A stretch of 57,775 nt of DNA from CAYUTA01 sp964447605 (GCA_964447605.1 CAYUTA010000013.1:1-57775); one strand, 5' to 3'. Counted from the stretch's first letter, positions 23,832 to 32,449 are shown. Made by a program: numbers and translations. Notes: generated from the letters alone by a model not told the origin.

Positions 23832-24692
23832 ATGGAAGAACAACGCCCCGTCTCCGCCCCGGCCCGCTCCGCGCTGCGCAGCATCGGCGCGGGTCTCGGC
23901 TATTTTGGCGGCTATCTGCTGCTCCAGTTTGTTCTTGGCATTCCTTTCACGCTGATTGCCGCCATCGGCGCGGTGCGCGCGGTGGGGATTGCGGACATAT
24001 CCGCGCTGATCACGGAGATATACGCGCGCGTGCAAGGCTCCGCCATGCTGCTGACGCTGCTTGTCAACGCCGCGACGCTGGCCATAATCCTTCTTGCGTT
24101 TCGCATTCGAAAAAAGGACGCGCCGGCCGAAATCCGGCTTGTGCGCGTTCCGTTTGCCCGCCTTCTTGCGCTCATCCCGCTGGGGCTTTTGCTCAATGTG
24201 TTCGTTTCGTCGCTGCTGGCTCTGCTGCCTGCCGCGTGGCTCGTCTCGTATGAGGAGGCGTCCGCCGTGGTGTTTGGCTCCGGGCTTAATGTGTGCACCG
24301 CGCTGATGGTCGCCGTGCTTGCGCCGCTGACCGAGGAGGTCCTGTTCCGCGGGCTGGTGTACACGCGCTTTGCCCGCGGGCTGCCGCGCGGGTGGGCGAT
24401 GGCGGCGAGCGCGCTGCTGTTCGGCGTCATGCACATGCAGCCGGTCTGGATTGCCTATGCGGCCCTGTTCGGCGTGCTTTTGTGCGCGGTGATGGACCGT
24501 TACGCCTCGCTCTTAGCCGCGATTGTGCTGCACATGGCGTTCAATGCGGGCAGCTTTTTTGTGCTGCTGCTGCAGAATGTTTCCGTCGTCACGTTGCTGC
24601 CCGTTTCCGCGGCGCTGATTACGGGGCTGCTCATTTCCATCTGGCGGCAGACCGGGGCCGCCGGTTGCGGACAGGCGCGGCAACGGGAATAA
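23832..24692 (+). CDS. CPBP family intramembrane metalloprotease
   Basis: 286 residues, about eight membrane segments. Catalytic motifs of the Abi/CPBP (Rce1-like) family are present: EEVLFRG (Glu168-Glu169, Arg173), FGVMHMQ (His201) and the HxxxN motif HMAFN (His234, Asn238). Members cleave within membranes or serve as self-immunity for bacteriocins. GAGGCGG about 8 nt upstream favours ATG 23832; a GTG at 23817 overlapping the previous stop is possible. Forms an operon with the YhaM-like gene (11-bp gap). Confidence 0.88.
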   Translation: MEEQRPVSAPARSALRSIGAGLGYFGGYLLLQFVLGIPFTLIAAIGAVRAVGIADISALITEIYARVQGSAMLLTLLVNAATLAIILLAFRIRKKDAPAEIRLVRVPFARLLALIPLGLLLNVFVSSLLALLPAAWLVSYEEASAVVFGSGLNVCTALMVAVLAPLTEEVLFRGLVYTRFARGLPRGWAMAASALLFGVMHMQPVWIAYAALFGVLLCAVMDRYASLLAAIVLHMAFNAGSFFVLLLQNVSVVTLLPVSAALITGLLISIWRQTGAAGCGQARQRE

Positions 24693-24715
24693 ACGCCTTG
24701 AAAACACCGTTCAGG

Positions 24716-24742
24716 CCGCCGGCAAACGAGATTTGCCGGCGG
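24716..24742 (+). terminator. Possible terminator after the CPBP gene
   Basis: CCGCCGGCAAA (24716-24726), loop CGAGA, TTTGCCGGCGG (24732-24742): a perfect 11-bp stem 24 bp after the stop codon. No T-run follows, so termination would be inefficient or factor-dependent. Confidence 0.45.
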
Positions 24743-24815
24743 GAATCGCCGCGGTTGCGGAGTTTGACAGGATGATTTATCTTCCTTTCGTTTCCTATTC
24801 TACCGGCAGAACCTG

Positions 24816-25022
24816 TTATTCTCCATCAGGAACATATTCTGCAATGTCTTCCAATCGGCAGTCAAGAATTTTGCATAATTTGTTTAACGTATGTGTAGAA
24901 ACGGGCATATTTGCCTGCAACCGCTGTACCGTTTCATGGCTCATTCTGTGCCTCACCCGCAATGTATAGGTTGTCACCTTTTTTTGAGACATGGTTTTCC
25001 ATAATGGAGTATAGCAAATCAT
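24816..25022 (-). CDS. Small HTH repressor (Cro/C1 type), paralogue 1
   Basis: 68 residues, one compact helix-turn-helix domain: SQKKVTTYTLRVRHRMSHETVQRLQ forms helices 1-3 and HTLNKLCKILDCRLEDIAEYVPD is the closing pair, as in YozG-type regulators. GGGAGG lies 8 nt before ATG 25022. It is clearly a duplicate of the neighbouring gene at 25103-25312, sharing YTL, VQRLQ, TYTL/THTL and IAEYVPD blocks. A TATGGCC-N7-GGCCAT palindrome lies 54 bp upstream, suggesting autoregulation. The surrounding DNA is lower in GC than its flanks. Confidence 0.85.
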   Translation of the reverse strand: MICYTPLWKTMSQKKVTTYTLRVRHRMSHETVQRLQANMPVSTHTLNKLCKILDCRLEDIAEYVPDGE

Positions 25023-25075
25023 AAAGCCAGCCTCCCTATCCCCTTACATTATGGGTGCAAAGGATACTGCGGGAA

Positions 25076-25095
25076 TATGGCCGTTATTTGGCCAT
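25076..25095. promoter_or_regulatory. Operator-like palindrome 3
   Basis: TATGGCC (25076-25082), spacer GTTATTT, GGCCAT (25090-25095). Located between the two HTH genes, upstream of paralogue 1. Shares half-sites with the two palindromes at 25341-25386. Confidence 0.7.
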
Positions 25096-25102
25096 GTCCC
25101 CC

Positions 25103-25312
25103 CTAAATTTGCTCGTCTGGTACATATTCGGCAATATCATATAGTTGACAGTTAAAAATTTTGCAAAGCCTATCGAGCGTGTAAGTGGTGACCGACATAT
25201 CTTTTTGTAATCTCTGAACAGTTGCGTGACTAATCTGGTATTCATTCCGTAAAGTATAAGTCGTCACATTCTTTTCCAACAGCATCTTCCATAATGGAGC
25301 ATAACGAATCAT
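25103..25312 (-). CDS. Small HTH repressor (Cro/C1 type), paralogue 2
   Basis: 69 residues, same fold as paralogue 1: LEKNVTTYTLRNEYQISHATVQRLQ then TYTLDRLCKIFNCQLYDIAEYVPDE. The recognition-helix region differs mildly (QISHATVQRL against RMSHETVQRL), so the two may bind the same sites with different affinity. A GGGGG ribosome site lies about 10 nt before ATG 25312. Divergent from the SLOG gene; two operators lie in the shared 148-bp promoter region. Confidence 0.85.
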   Translation of the reverse strand: MIRYAPLWKMLLEKNVTTYTLRNEYQISHATVQRLQKDMSVTTYTLDRLCKIFNCQLYDIAEYVPDEQI

Positions 25313-25326
25313 TCCTTTAATCCCCC

Positions 25327-25355
25327 TTTACAAGCCTCAGTATGGCCGTTATAAT
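25327..25355 (+). promoter_or_regulatory. SigA promoter of the SLOG gene, overlapped by an operator
   Basis: TTTACA (25327-25332), 17 bp, perfect TATAAT (25350-25355). The -10 box lies in the spacer of the palindrome at 25341-25362, so a bound HTH protein would block RNA polymerase. Confidence 0.75.
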
Positions 25356-25362
25356 GGCCATA
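25341..25362. promoter_or_regulatory. Operator-like palindrome 1
   Basis: TATGGCC, 8-nt spacer GTTATAAT, GGCCATA. The half-sites are perfect inverted copies. It covers the -10 region of the SLOG promoter. Confidence 0.75.
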
Positions 25363-25365
25363 TAG

Positions 25366-25386
25366 TATGGCCATTGTTTGGCCATA
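25366..25386. promoter_or_regulatory. Operator-like palindrome 2
   Basis: TATGGCC, 7-nt spacer ATTGTTT, GGCCATA. Lies at about +5 to +25 of the predicted SLOG transcript, 25 bp centre-to-centre from palindrome 1. Confidence 0.75.
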
Positions 25387-25460
25387 CCGATCGTTGAAGC
25401 CGGGTAAGAACGAGGATGATGAAGCGAGACGGTTGGGATCCGGAAGGAAAGGATAACGTT

Positions 25461-26609
25461 ATGACAACTTGCACCTTTATCGGACATGATTGGTTATATG
25501 ACAGGGGGCTGGAAAGCAGGCTGAAGCACGCAATCCGCAAGGCGATCCGGCAAGAGGATATCGTTGAATTCCTGTTCGTTCGAACGCAGGGAGACTTCTT
25601 TGTCCGCTGCCTGACCGCCGCATGGGAAGCAAAGCGGCAATATTCCGAAAAGAAAATTACAATAACGCTGGTGAACCCCCCGCCCTGTAAGGAAGCGTCG
25701 TCTGTGCCGGAAACTTTTGCGCGAAGCTTGGGCGAGGTTGTTCCCACGTGCCTGATCGAGAAAACGGTGACCGCGCCGGTTGAAATAAGCGAAAGCACCC
25801 GCCCCCTGATCGCAAACAAAAAAGCAATGTTCTGGGCAATCAGGCAATCGAACGTCATTTTTTCCTATATCTATTTTGATTTGCGGGAGAGTGTCAATCG
25901 GCAATATCAATCAGCAAAGAGCGGAGGAAAGGCCATCTATGACCTTGCGGAGCCGGAAACGCGGGCGTATATCCAAACGTTTATCAAAAAATTGCCACAG
26001 CGGGAGCAGGATATAATTCATATGCTGAACAAGGGGATGTCATATAAACAGATTGGTATAACCTGCCGGGTATCGGGTGCGGCCATTGCCGATAGAACGC
26101 GCGCCATCGGCAGAAAAATCCAGTTGGATCTTTTGGGCGGCCAGAACTTGAAGAACAGCGCCGCCCGGAGCAGCGTTTGCGGCATTGTAGGGCTCAGCCA
26201 AGCCGGACAAACGGATATAGAGGCGTTTGAAACGGCGGTGTATTTCCTCCTTTGGAAATGTCGGGTGGAGACCTTTTTGATTGAGCGGGAAATCGCCCTT
26301 ACCCTGTTTGGGCGCACGCTGGGGAAACTTATACAGAACTGCCCCAAGGCCAAGGGGGCCGTGGTCACGCGATATGGCGGTACAGAGAAACCGGAGTGGG
26401 AACCCACGAGGGCGCGGTATGCGCCTCCTTTTCATAACATCGATCCGCATACGAAACGGGGGCAAGTACAATTGCTTAGGACAGAAAAGGCGATCATTGA
26501 CCGCTCGGACTATTTGATCTGTAAACTGGATATGGGCGAGGGTTCGGAAAGCATAAGAACGTATCTGCAAAAGAGGTGGGACGTAAAGATTCTGGATTTG
26601 GGAAAATGA
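25461..26609 (+). CDS. SLOG - sigma-region-4-like HTH - SLOG protein
   Basis: 382 residues, soluble. Residues 1-165 resemble the SLOG/DUF1273 family common in gut Bacillota: MTTCTFIGHD opening (compare T-F-F-G-H-R-D), FVRTQGDFFVRCL, then a helix plus IRQSNVIFSYIYFDLRESVNRQYQSAKSGGKAIYDLAE. Residues about 166-222 are a helix-turn-helix like sigma-70 region 4 (LPQREQDIIHMLNKGMSYKQIG). Residues about 238-382 look like a second, diverged SLOG fold (SVCGIVGLSQAG start, AIIDRSDYLICKL and VKILDL end). SLOG domains bind nucleotide-type ligands. The start ATG 25461 has AAGGAAAGGA upstream; ATG 25416 is a weaker alternative. Function unknown. Confidence 0.7.
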   Translation: MTTCTFIGHDWLYDRGLESRLKHAIRKAIRQEDIVEFLFVRTQGDFFVRCLTAAWEAKRQYSEKKITITLVNPPPCKEASSVPETFARSLGEVVPTCLIEKTVTAPVEISESTRPLIANKKAMFWAIRQSNVIFSYIYFDLRESVNRQYQSAKSGGKAIYDLAEPETRAYIQTFIKKLPQREQDIIHMLNKGMSYKQIGITCRVSGAAIADRTRAIGRKIQLDLLGGQNLKNSAARSSVCGIVGLSQAGQTDIEAFETAVYFLLWKCRVETFLIEREIALTLFGRTLGKLIQNCPKAKGAVVTRYGGTEKPEWEPTRARYAPPFHNIDPHTKRGQVQLLRTEKAIIDRSDYLICKLDMGEGSESIRTYLQKRWDVKILDLGK

Positions 26610-26848
26610 ACCTGCGGGCCGGGTATGAAGCGGTTCCCATGTTTGACACGGTGCCAGAGACAGGTAAAAAAGCCGATGCCGCGCGGTCCATATTGCAACC
26701 TCTGCGCCCGGAGTTTCAGGACTGCGCATTGGAACAGATCAGGCGGCCGGCTGAATTGCAAAACAACTTGTAAGTCGGCGATACAGATATCGGCTCACAC
26801 GGTACCCGCCGCCCGCGGAGTTTGAAAAACAATGTTCTTTATGCGCTG
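26610..26848. other. Spacer after the SLOG gene
   Basis: A 55-codon frame (26606-26773) overlaps the SLOG stop by ATGA but its product has no recognisable features or conservation that I can see. The remainder shows no gene. Confidence 0.4.
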
Positions 26849-26877
26849 AAAAACGGGCGGCCACAACGGTCCGCCCG
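26849..26877 (-). terminator. Intrinsic terminator of the PBP gene
   Basis: Minus strand: CGGGCGG (26877-26871), 10-nt loop, CCGCCCG (26860-26854), then UUUUU (26853-26849). It lies 54 bp past the transpeptidase stop codon. Confidence 0.8.
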
Positions 26878-26930
26878 CGACGCGTCAAACATAACAGGGT
26901 CAAACACAAGAGAATTTACAGCCGGTTGCC

Positions 26931-29927
26931 TCAGGCGGTTTCGGCATCGTCGTTGTTCAGAACGCTCTTTTTAAGCATGGCGCGGGCGATGTCATACTTC
27001 ATCTGCGACCACTCGTTGGCCTGCCTGGTCATGTCGATCTCGAGCATGATGCAGACCAGCCGCGCGTTGTCCTCGGTCACCTTTGCGCCGGTCGAAAGCT
27101 CGCTGTCGCGCCAGCAGAGGAACCACGCCAGCTCCTTGGTCTTGTTATCGGTCAGCTCGGCCGTGCCGGTCTTGCCCGCCAGCTCGTAGCCGACCGGCAG
27201 CGTATACCCCTTTCTCAGGAAGTTATTGAACATGGTTCGCGCCGTGCCCTTGTGGCACACGTCGATCAGCGAGGGATAGATCGTATCCACCGTGGATTTT
27301 TCGAGCAGACGCTTATAGACCTTGGGGTGCCGCTGCTCCACGAGCGTATAGTCCGTGCCGTCGGCGTGCCAGATGGAGTCCACCAGGTACGGCTGCATGA
27401 CCACGCCCTCGTTGGCGTACGCCGAAGCGTAGCACGCCATCTGCAGCGGCGACATCAGAATCTGCCCCTGCCCGTAGCCCGTGACCGCAAGATCATAGTC
27501 GCTTTGCTCCACCTGCGAGCTAAAAAGCTGCGGCGTGCTCACGTCAAGTCCGTAGATCAGGTCCTTATCGAGCACGAGCCCGACGTTTTTCATCGGCGCC
27601 CAGTTTCCGCTTTCATCCTGCTCCCAGATGGTCTCGCCGCCCTCGGCAAGGTTTGCCCAGCTCACGCCGTCGCTGCCCGCGCGCCAGTAGATGCGCGGCG
27701 GCGTGTCCTCGGCCTCAAGCTGGACGGGCGTGTTCCAGTCCAGCTTGTTGATCATGTAGTCTTCAAACTTCTTTGCGCCCATGCGCAGCGCGGAATAGGA
27801 GAAGTAGATGTTGTCCGACCATGTGATGGAGTTGGTCAGGTTCATCGGGCCCGGGTTGCTGTCGGAACGGACGCGCGCAATCGGGTGGCCGCCCGACTGG
27901 GCGAGGAACGGTTCGTCGGCGACCTCGCTGCGGTATTCGCCAAGCGTTTCGCCGGCCACCGTGGACATAAACGCGTTGGACGGAACCCAGGTGTCGTTTA
28001 CGATCTCCTCGCTGGCGGGGAACACGTCGCCCGGCGACATGGCGCCGGTTTCCAGCAGCGCGGCGGTGGTCATGAGCTTGAACACCGAACCCGGCGTATA
28101 CAGGCCCTGCGTGGCGCGGTTGTACAGCGGGATGGTCGGGTCGTTTTGCAGCGCCTCCCACTCCTCCTCCGGCATGCCTCGGGCCAGGTAATTCAGGTCG
28201 AAGCCCGGCCAGCTGGTCATGGCCTGTATCGCGCCGGTTTTGGGGTTGAGCACGATGACCGTACCGTGGATGCCCTCGTCGTATACAACGGTCCCGATGA
28301 TGTTTTCAAGCCGCTCCTGCAGCTCCGGAATAATGGTCAGGTGCAAGTCCTTGCCGTCCACGGCCTTTTGCGAATACAGCATGCCGCGGCTGCCGCCCTT
28401 GTTGTCCTGAATATAGGTAAAGCGGCCGTTCGTACCAAGCAGCGTATCCTCGTATAAAAGCTCCAGGCCGTATTTTCCAATCCAGCTGTCGCCGTTGTAG
28501 CGGGTTTCGCCGGAGGTTTCGAAGCGCTTGGTTTCCGCGTTGTAACGGATATCGCCGTACTGCTCATAGTTGACCTTTTCCTTCTTGGAAATGATACCCG
28601 CGTACCCGATGATGTGGCACAGCGACGTGTCAAAGGGATAATAGCGCTGCGTACCATAGTTGGCGGTGTCGACGGCGAGGCCCTTGATGGAAAGAATCCG
28701 TTCCTGCAGCGCCAGGTCGATTTCGTCGGGGAAAAACGTTTGCAGCTTGGCAAAGTCGTTGCGCTGTTTTTCAATGGCCTGGCGCACGTCCTCCTCGGTG
28801 GTTTCCATCTCGGGAATGGCCGCCACGTCGATGCAGAACTGATCGAGGTCCTCGATGGCGCTCGGCACGGCGAATATCGTGATGATGTTTACGTTTTGCG
28901 CGTATGGCTCGCCCCCGCAGAGAATCTCGCCGCGGTTGGCCTGCAGCACGCCCACGCGCAGGTTGTCCCCCCACTCCATCATGGGGAAAATCAGGCCGGG
29001 CGACCACTCGATACTCCAGCGGTGCTCTACGCGGTTGGCGCGAATCTGAAAATCGTAGGTTAAGTCCTCCCCCGCGCGGTCGCTGTGGTAGGTCATCGTA
29101 TAGTTGACGATGGCGACGATCTCGCCGTCGGTTACGTCGGTCGCTTCATAATTGATGCCGGTCACCATCAGCTCGTCAAAGATATTCTGATATTTTTCAA
29201 TGAAGCCGACGCGCGTGATGGTCTCGGCCACCGCATCTTCCTCCCCGTCCGCAGCCGGCGTGGGCGCGGGCGTTGCGTTCGGGTCGGGCGTCGCCCTGGG
29301 ATCGGGCGTCGCCGTTGGCTCCGGTGTAGCCGAAGGCGCGGGCGTGGGCGTCTCAATGCCCGGCATTGCGACATAGCCGTCGCCGTCAATATCCTCGTCG
29401 GTGGAGACGCGCGGCGCAGGTTCCGGCGTTTCCTCCGGCTCCGGCGTGGGCGAAGGCGTAGGCTCCGGCGTGGGCGTTGCGTCCGGGTCGGGCGTGGGCG
29501 TTGCGTCCACAACGGGGTATTCACCCGTCTCCGGGTCGGGTGTCGCGCCGTTTTGCATCACGGGGTCGGTGGCCGCGGGCGCGGGCGTTCCCTCCGGCTC
29601 GTCCGTCGCTTCCGGGCCGGGCGTCCCCTCCGGTTCCGGCGTTTCCGCCGCATCGTCCTTGACGCCGAACACCTCTTTCCAGAACTGTTTCTTTTCGTCC
29701 TTGGCTTTCTGCTCCTCTTCCAGCCGCTTGGCGCGCTCCTCCTCGGTCTCGGGCGCTTTTACGCTGTCGGCGATCATTTCATATGCCTTGTCAAACTCGC
29801 TGTTGCAGATATAGTCCAAAAACCGATAGCAATAATCGCTGCCGCGCGTCACAATGGAGCAGCCTGCGTTCAAAAACGCGCCCGCCGCCGTCATGAAAAC
29901 CAAAAAAAGCGCTACGATTCGTTTCAA
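26931..29927 (-). CDS. Class B penicillin-binding protein, PBP2a-like lipoprotein
   Basis: 998 residues; peptidoglycan transpeptidase anchored outside the membrane by a lipobox (LNAGC). The transpeptidase domain carries S614-V-F-K617, S704-D-N706 and K919-T-G921. The N-terminal part is an NTF2-like (MecA_N) domain, but it is split: helix 1 (SDYCYRFLDYICNSEFDKAYEMIADSV) is separated from the sheet (TITRVGFIEKYQNIFDELM) by about 170 residues of charged coil and Pro/Thr/Glu repeats (ATPTPDPDATPTPEP). The dimerisation domain with NRGEI follows. Translation starts at TTG 29927 with AAAGGG 7 nt upstream. Low beta-lactam affinity is typical for this subclass but not demonstrable here. Confidence 0.92.
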   Translation of the reverse strand: MKRIVALFLVFMTAAGAFLNAGCSIVTRGSDYCYRFLDYICNSEFDKAYEMIADSVKAPETEEERAKRLEEEQKAKDEKKQFWKEVFGVKDDAAETPEPEGTPGPEATDEPEGTPAPAATDPVMQNGATPDPETGEYPVVDATPTPDPDATPTPEPTPSPTPEPEETPEPAPRVSTDEDIDGDGYVAMPGIETPTPAPSATPEPTATPDPRATPDPNATPAPTPAADGEEDAVAETITRVGFIEKYQNIFDELMVTGINYEATDVTDGEIVAIVNYTMTYHSDRAGEDLTYDFQIRANRVEHRWSIEWSPGLIFPMMEWGDNLRVGVLQANRGEILCGGEPYAQNVNIITIFAVPSAIEDLDQFCIDVAAIPEMETTEEDVRQAIEKQRNDFAKLQTFFPDEIDLALQERILSIKGLAVDTANYGTQRYYPFDTSLCHIIGYAGIISKKEKVNYEQYGDIRYNAETKRFETSGETRYNGDSWIGKYGLELLYEDTLLGTNGRFTYIQDNKGGSRGMLYSQKAVDGKDLHLTIIPELQERLENIIGTVVYDEGIHGTVIVLNPKTGAIQAMTSWPGFDLNYLARGMPEEEWEALQNDPTIPLYNRATQGLYTPGSVFKLMTTAALLETGAMSPGDVFPASEEIVNDTWVPSNAFMSTVAGETLGEYRSEVADEPFLAQSGGHPIARVRSDSNPGPMNLTNSITWSDNIYFSYSALRMGAKKFEDYMINKLDWNTPVQLEAEDTPPRIYWRAGSDGVSWANLAEGGETIWEQDESGNWAPMKNVGLVLDKDLIYGLDVSTPQLFSSQVEQSDYDLAVTGYGQGQILMSPLQMACYASAYANEGVVMQPYLVDSIWHADGTDYTLVEQRHPKVYKRLLEKSTVDTIYPSLIDVCHKGTARTMFNNFLRKGYTLPVGYELAGKTGTAELTDNKTKELAWFLCWRDSELSTGAKVTEDNARLVCIMLEIDMTRQANEWSQMKYDIARAMLKKSVLNNDDAETA

Positions 29928-30172
29928 TGCGGTTCCCTTTCCGGTGTCAGTTTCCTTTGTCCGCCATTTTTCTGTTTGCCGTCTTCCCGGGCCGCCGCGT
30001 TCCCATTTTGTCCCGGCGGTTCAGCCGGCAGGGAAGCCTCCCTGGGCGAAAGCCCGGAGGCGGCTTCCTGACGTGAAACAAGTATAACAAAAAAATTTAT
30101 GATGGGAACGAATGTGGCAAAAAGTTAATAAACCTGCCACAATCCTTATACAAATAATGGGAGGTGGTTGCT

Positions 30173-30742
30173 TTGGCGTTGATCTGGACGATTTTGTTTT
30201 GCGCGGGCGCGGGCGTGTTGATGGCGCGCAGCGGCGGCGACGCGGCGCTCTCGGCAATGATGGCGGGCGCGGGCGAGGCGGTGGCGCTTTGTCTGGAGCT
30301 GGCGGGCGCATACCTGCTGTTTATGGGGCTGCTGGGCATCGCCAGGCGCGCGGGCTTGATGGAAAGCCTTTCCAGGCGGCTGTACGGGGTGGTCGGGTGG
30401 CTGTTCCCCGGCTGCGGGGCGGCGGCGGGCGCCATTGCGTTGACGCTTTCGGCCAACATGCTCGGCCTTGGCAATGCGGCGACCCCGCTGGGCCTTGCCG
30501 CCATGCAGCAGCTTGAGGCGGACAATCCGCATAAGGGCGTGGCGACCGACAACATGTGCGCGTTCATCGCCATCAACGCCTCCGCCCTGCAGTTGCTGCC
30601 CACGGGCGTGCTCGCGCTGCGGCAGGCCGCGGGCAGCGCCGCGCCGGCCGCCATTGTGCTGCCGAGCCTGCTTGCCACCTGCTGCTCTACGGCGGTGGCC
30701 GTTGCGCTGTGCCGCGTGTGCATGGCGCGCGCCCGCTTATGA
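30173..30742 (+). CDS. spmA: Spore maturation protein SpmA
   Basis: About 189 residues, integral membrane protein of the nucleoside-recognition (Gate) family. SpmA and SpmB are needed for spore core dehydration in B. subtilis and C. perfringens. Signature ANMLGLGNAATPLGLAAMQQL with the following CAFIAINASALQLLPTGVLALR is diagnostic. The frame opens at GTG 30164, but that codon overlaps the GGGAGG ribosome site; TTG 30173, 8 nt downstream, is the better start. The stop overlaps the spmB start by 4 bp. Confidence 0.93.
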   Translation: MALIWTILFCAGAGVLMARSGGDAALSAMMAGAGEAVALCLELAGAYLLFMGLLGIARRAGLMESLSRRLYGVVGWLFPGCGAAAGAIALTLSANMLGLGNAATPLGLAAMQQLEADNPHKGVATDNMCAFIAINASALQLLPTGVLALRQAAGSAAPAAIVLPSLLATCCSTAVAVALCRVCMARARL

Positions 30743-31245
30743 GCGGCTATATCATCCCCGTGCTGGCAATGGCGCTGCTGGTGTACGGCCTGATCCGGCA
30801 TGTCGACGTATACGAGGCCTTTGCCGACGGCGCCGCGGAAGGGTTGCCCGTGCTGGTTAAAATCCTGCCGTACCTGGCCGCAATGCTCATTGCCGTGAAC
30901 ATGCTGCGCACCAGCGGGCTCATCGACGACGCAACGCGGCTGCTTGCGCCCGCCTGCGGCGCGGTCGGCATGGATGCGGAGCTTATCCCGCTGATTCTGC
31001 TGCGGCCGTTTTCCGGCAGCGCTTCGATGGCCATTTTGCAGGAGTTGTTTGCCGCGCACGGACCGGATTCCCGCATCGGCATGACGGCAAGCGTTCTGAT
31101 GGGCTCGTCGGAGACCATATTTTACGAAGTCGCCCTGTATTTCGGCGTGGTGGGCGTAAAAAAGACGCGCTTTGCCGTGCCTGTTGCGCTGCTTGCCGCG
31201 CTGGCCTCCACCGCGGCGAGCGTCCTGCTCGGCAGGGCGTATTAG
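30739..31245 (+). CDS. spmB: Spore maturation protein SpmB
   Basis: 168-residue membrane protein paired with SpmA. LLRPFSGSASMAILQELF and LMGSSETIFYEVALYFGVVGVKKTR are the conserved SpmB motifs. ATG 30739 overlaps the spmA stop (ATGA), so the two are translated together. The operon lies beside a class B transpeptidase gene on the opposite strand. Confidence 0.95.
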   Translation: MSGYIIPVLAMALLVYGLIRHVDVYEAFADGAAEGLPVLVKILPYLAAMLIAVNMLRTSGLIDDATRLLAPACGAVGMDAELIPLILLRPFSGSASMAILQELFAAHGPDSRIGMTASVLMGSSETIFYEVALYFGVVGVKKTRFAVPVALLAALASTAASVLLGRAY

Positions 31246-31406
31246 CGGAGAACGTATGCGTTTCATAAGGCTTAACGGCGTTTTCCACCTTCCTCCGTCC
31301 CTCCGGTATAAGCGCCTGCTTATACCGCCGCGCCGCGTGGGTTTTAGCGAAACCGGACAGGCTTTGTCAACCTTTTGTTTTTCTTTTTGCAAGGGTACAT
31401 CCATGC

Positions 31407-31436
31407 TTGAAATATGCTTTTTGTCTGTGATATACT
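31407..31436 (+). promoter_or_regulatory. Promoter of the TAXI-TRAP operon
   Basis: TTGAAA (31407-31412), 18 bp, TATACT (31431-31436). Predicted leader about 25 nt before ATG 31468, carrying GGGAGG. Confidence 0.7.
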
Positions 31437-31467
31437 GGTAAAAAATATATACTGGGAGGAAAACGCA

Positions 31468-32421
31468 ATGAAAAAGATCATCGCACTGCTTATGGTACTG
31501 GCAATGGTCGCGGCCTTTGCAGCCTGCGGCGCACCGGCAGCCCAGACCACCAGGCTCACCATGGTCACCGGCGGCGAATCCGGCACCTACTTCGCTTTCG
31601 GCGGTGTTATTGCCAATGTGCTCACCGAGAAAATCGAGGGGCTGGAGATCACGGCCGTCACCTCCGGCGCATCGGCAGCCAATTGCCGCTCGCTCAACAA
31701 CGGCGAGGCGGATCTTGCCATCATGCAGAACGACGTGCTCGGCTATGCGGTTACGGGTACCGAAACGATGGCCGAGGACGGCGCGATGCCCAAGCTCAAG
31801 GCCATCGCTTCCATGTATCCCGAGGCCGTGCAGCTCGTCGCGCTTGCCACCTCCAATATTACAACCGTTGAGGACCTTAAGGGTAAAAAGGTTTGCGTGG
31901 GCGACCAGGGCTCCGGTTCCGAAACCAACGCCAAGCAGGTGCTCACCGCTTACGGCCTGACCTACGATGACATCGACGTGCAGTATCTCTCGTTCTCCGA
32001 GGCTTCCACCGCCATGCAGAACGGCACGGTCGACGCGGCGTTCGCCACTTCGGCGCTGCCCAACACGGCCATCGTGGAACTCTCCAAGATGAAAGAGATC
32101 GTGGTTGTTCCCATTGACGGAGCGGGCGCGGACGCCCTGATCGCGCAGTATCCGTTCTATGCCAAAACCACCATCGGCGCGGATGTGTACGGCGTGAACG
32201 AGGCCGAAACGGTCGCCATGCTGGCCACGCTGGTCTGCACGGACGATCTGTCCGAGGATATCGTCTATGATATCACCAAGGGCCTGTATGAGTACAAAAC
32301 CGAGCTGGCAACCGGCCATGCGCGCGGCAACGACCTTGACGTGAACAAGGCCAAGGACGGCGTCACTGTGGATTTCCATCCCGGCGCGCTGAAGTATTTT
32401 GCGGAGGTCGGCGTCAACTGA
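31468..32421 (+). CDS. TAXI family TRAP transporter solute-binding lipoprotein
   Basis: 317 residues, exported lipoprotein (lipobox FAAC). The mature protein begins RLTMVTGGESGTYFAFGGVIANVL, the TAXI signature, followed by GASAANCRSLNNGEADLAIMQNDV and VCVGDQGSGSETNAKQVL. It captures the solute outside the cell for the fused permease encoded at 33148. Known TAXI ligands are small organic acids or amino acids such as glutamate, but the ligand here is not predictable. GGGAGG lies about 9 nt before ATG 31468. Confidence 0.93.
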   Translation: MKKIIALLMVLAMVAAFAACGAPAAQTTRLTMVTGGESGTYFAFGGVIANVLTEKIEGLEITAVTSGASAANCRSLNNGEADLAIMQNDVLGYAVTGTETMAEDGAMPKLKAIASMYPEAVQLVALATSNITTVEDLKGKKVCVGDQGSGSETNAKQVLTAYGLTYDDIDVQYLSFSEASTAMQNGTVDAAFATSALPNTAIVELSKMKEIVVVPIDGAGADALIAQYPFYAKTTIGADVYGVNEAETVAMLATLVCTDDLSEDIVYDITKGLYEYKTELATGHARGNDLDVNKAKDGVTVDFHPGALKYFAEVGVN

Positions 32422-32449
32422 TGCGCAGCCCTTCGGCAACAACCGCACA

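Noticed and set aside
26606..26773. 55-codon frame overlapping the SLOG stop by ATGA
   Set aside because: No recognisable features, no ribosome site of its own, and the overlap alone is weak evidence.
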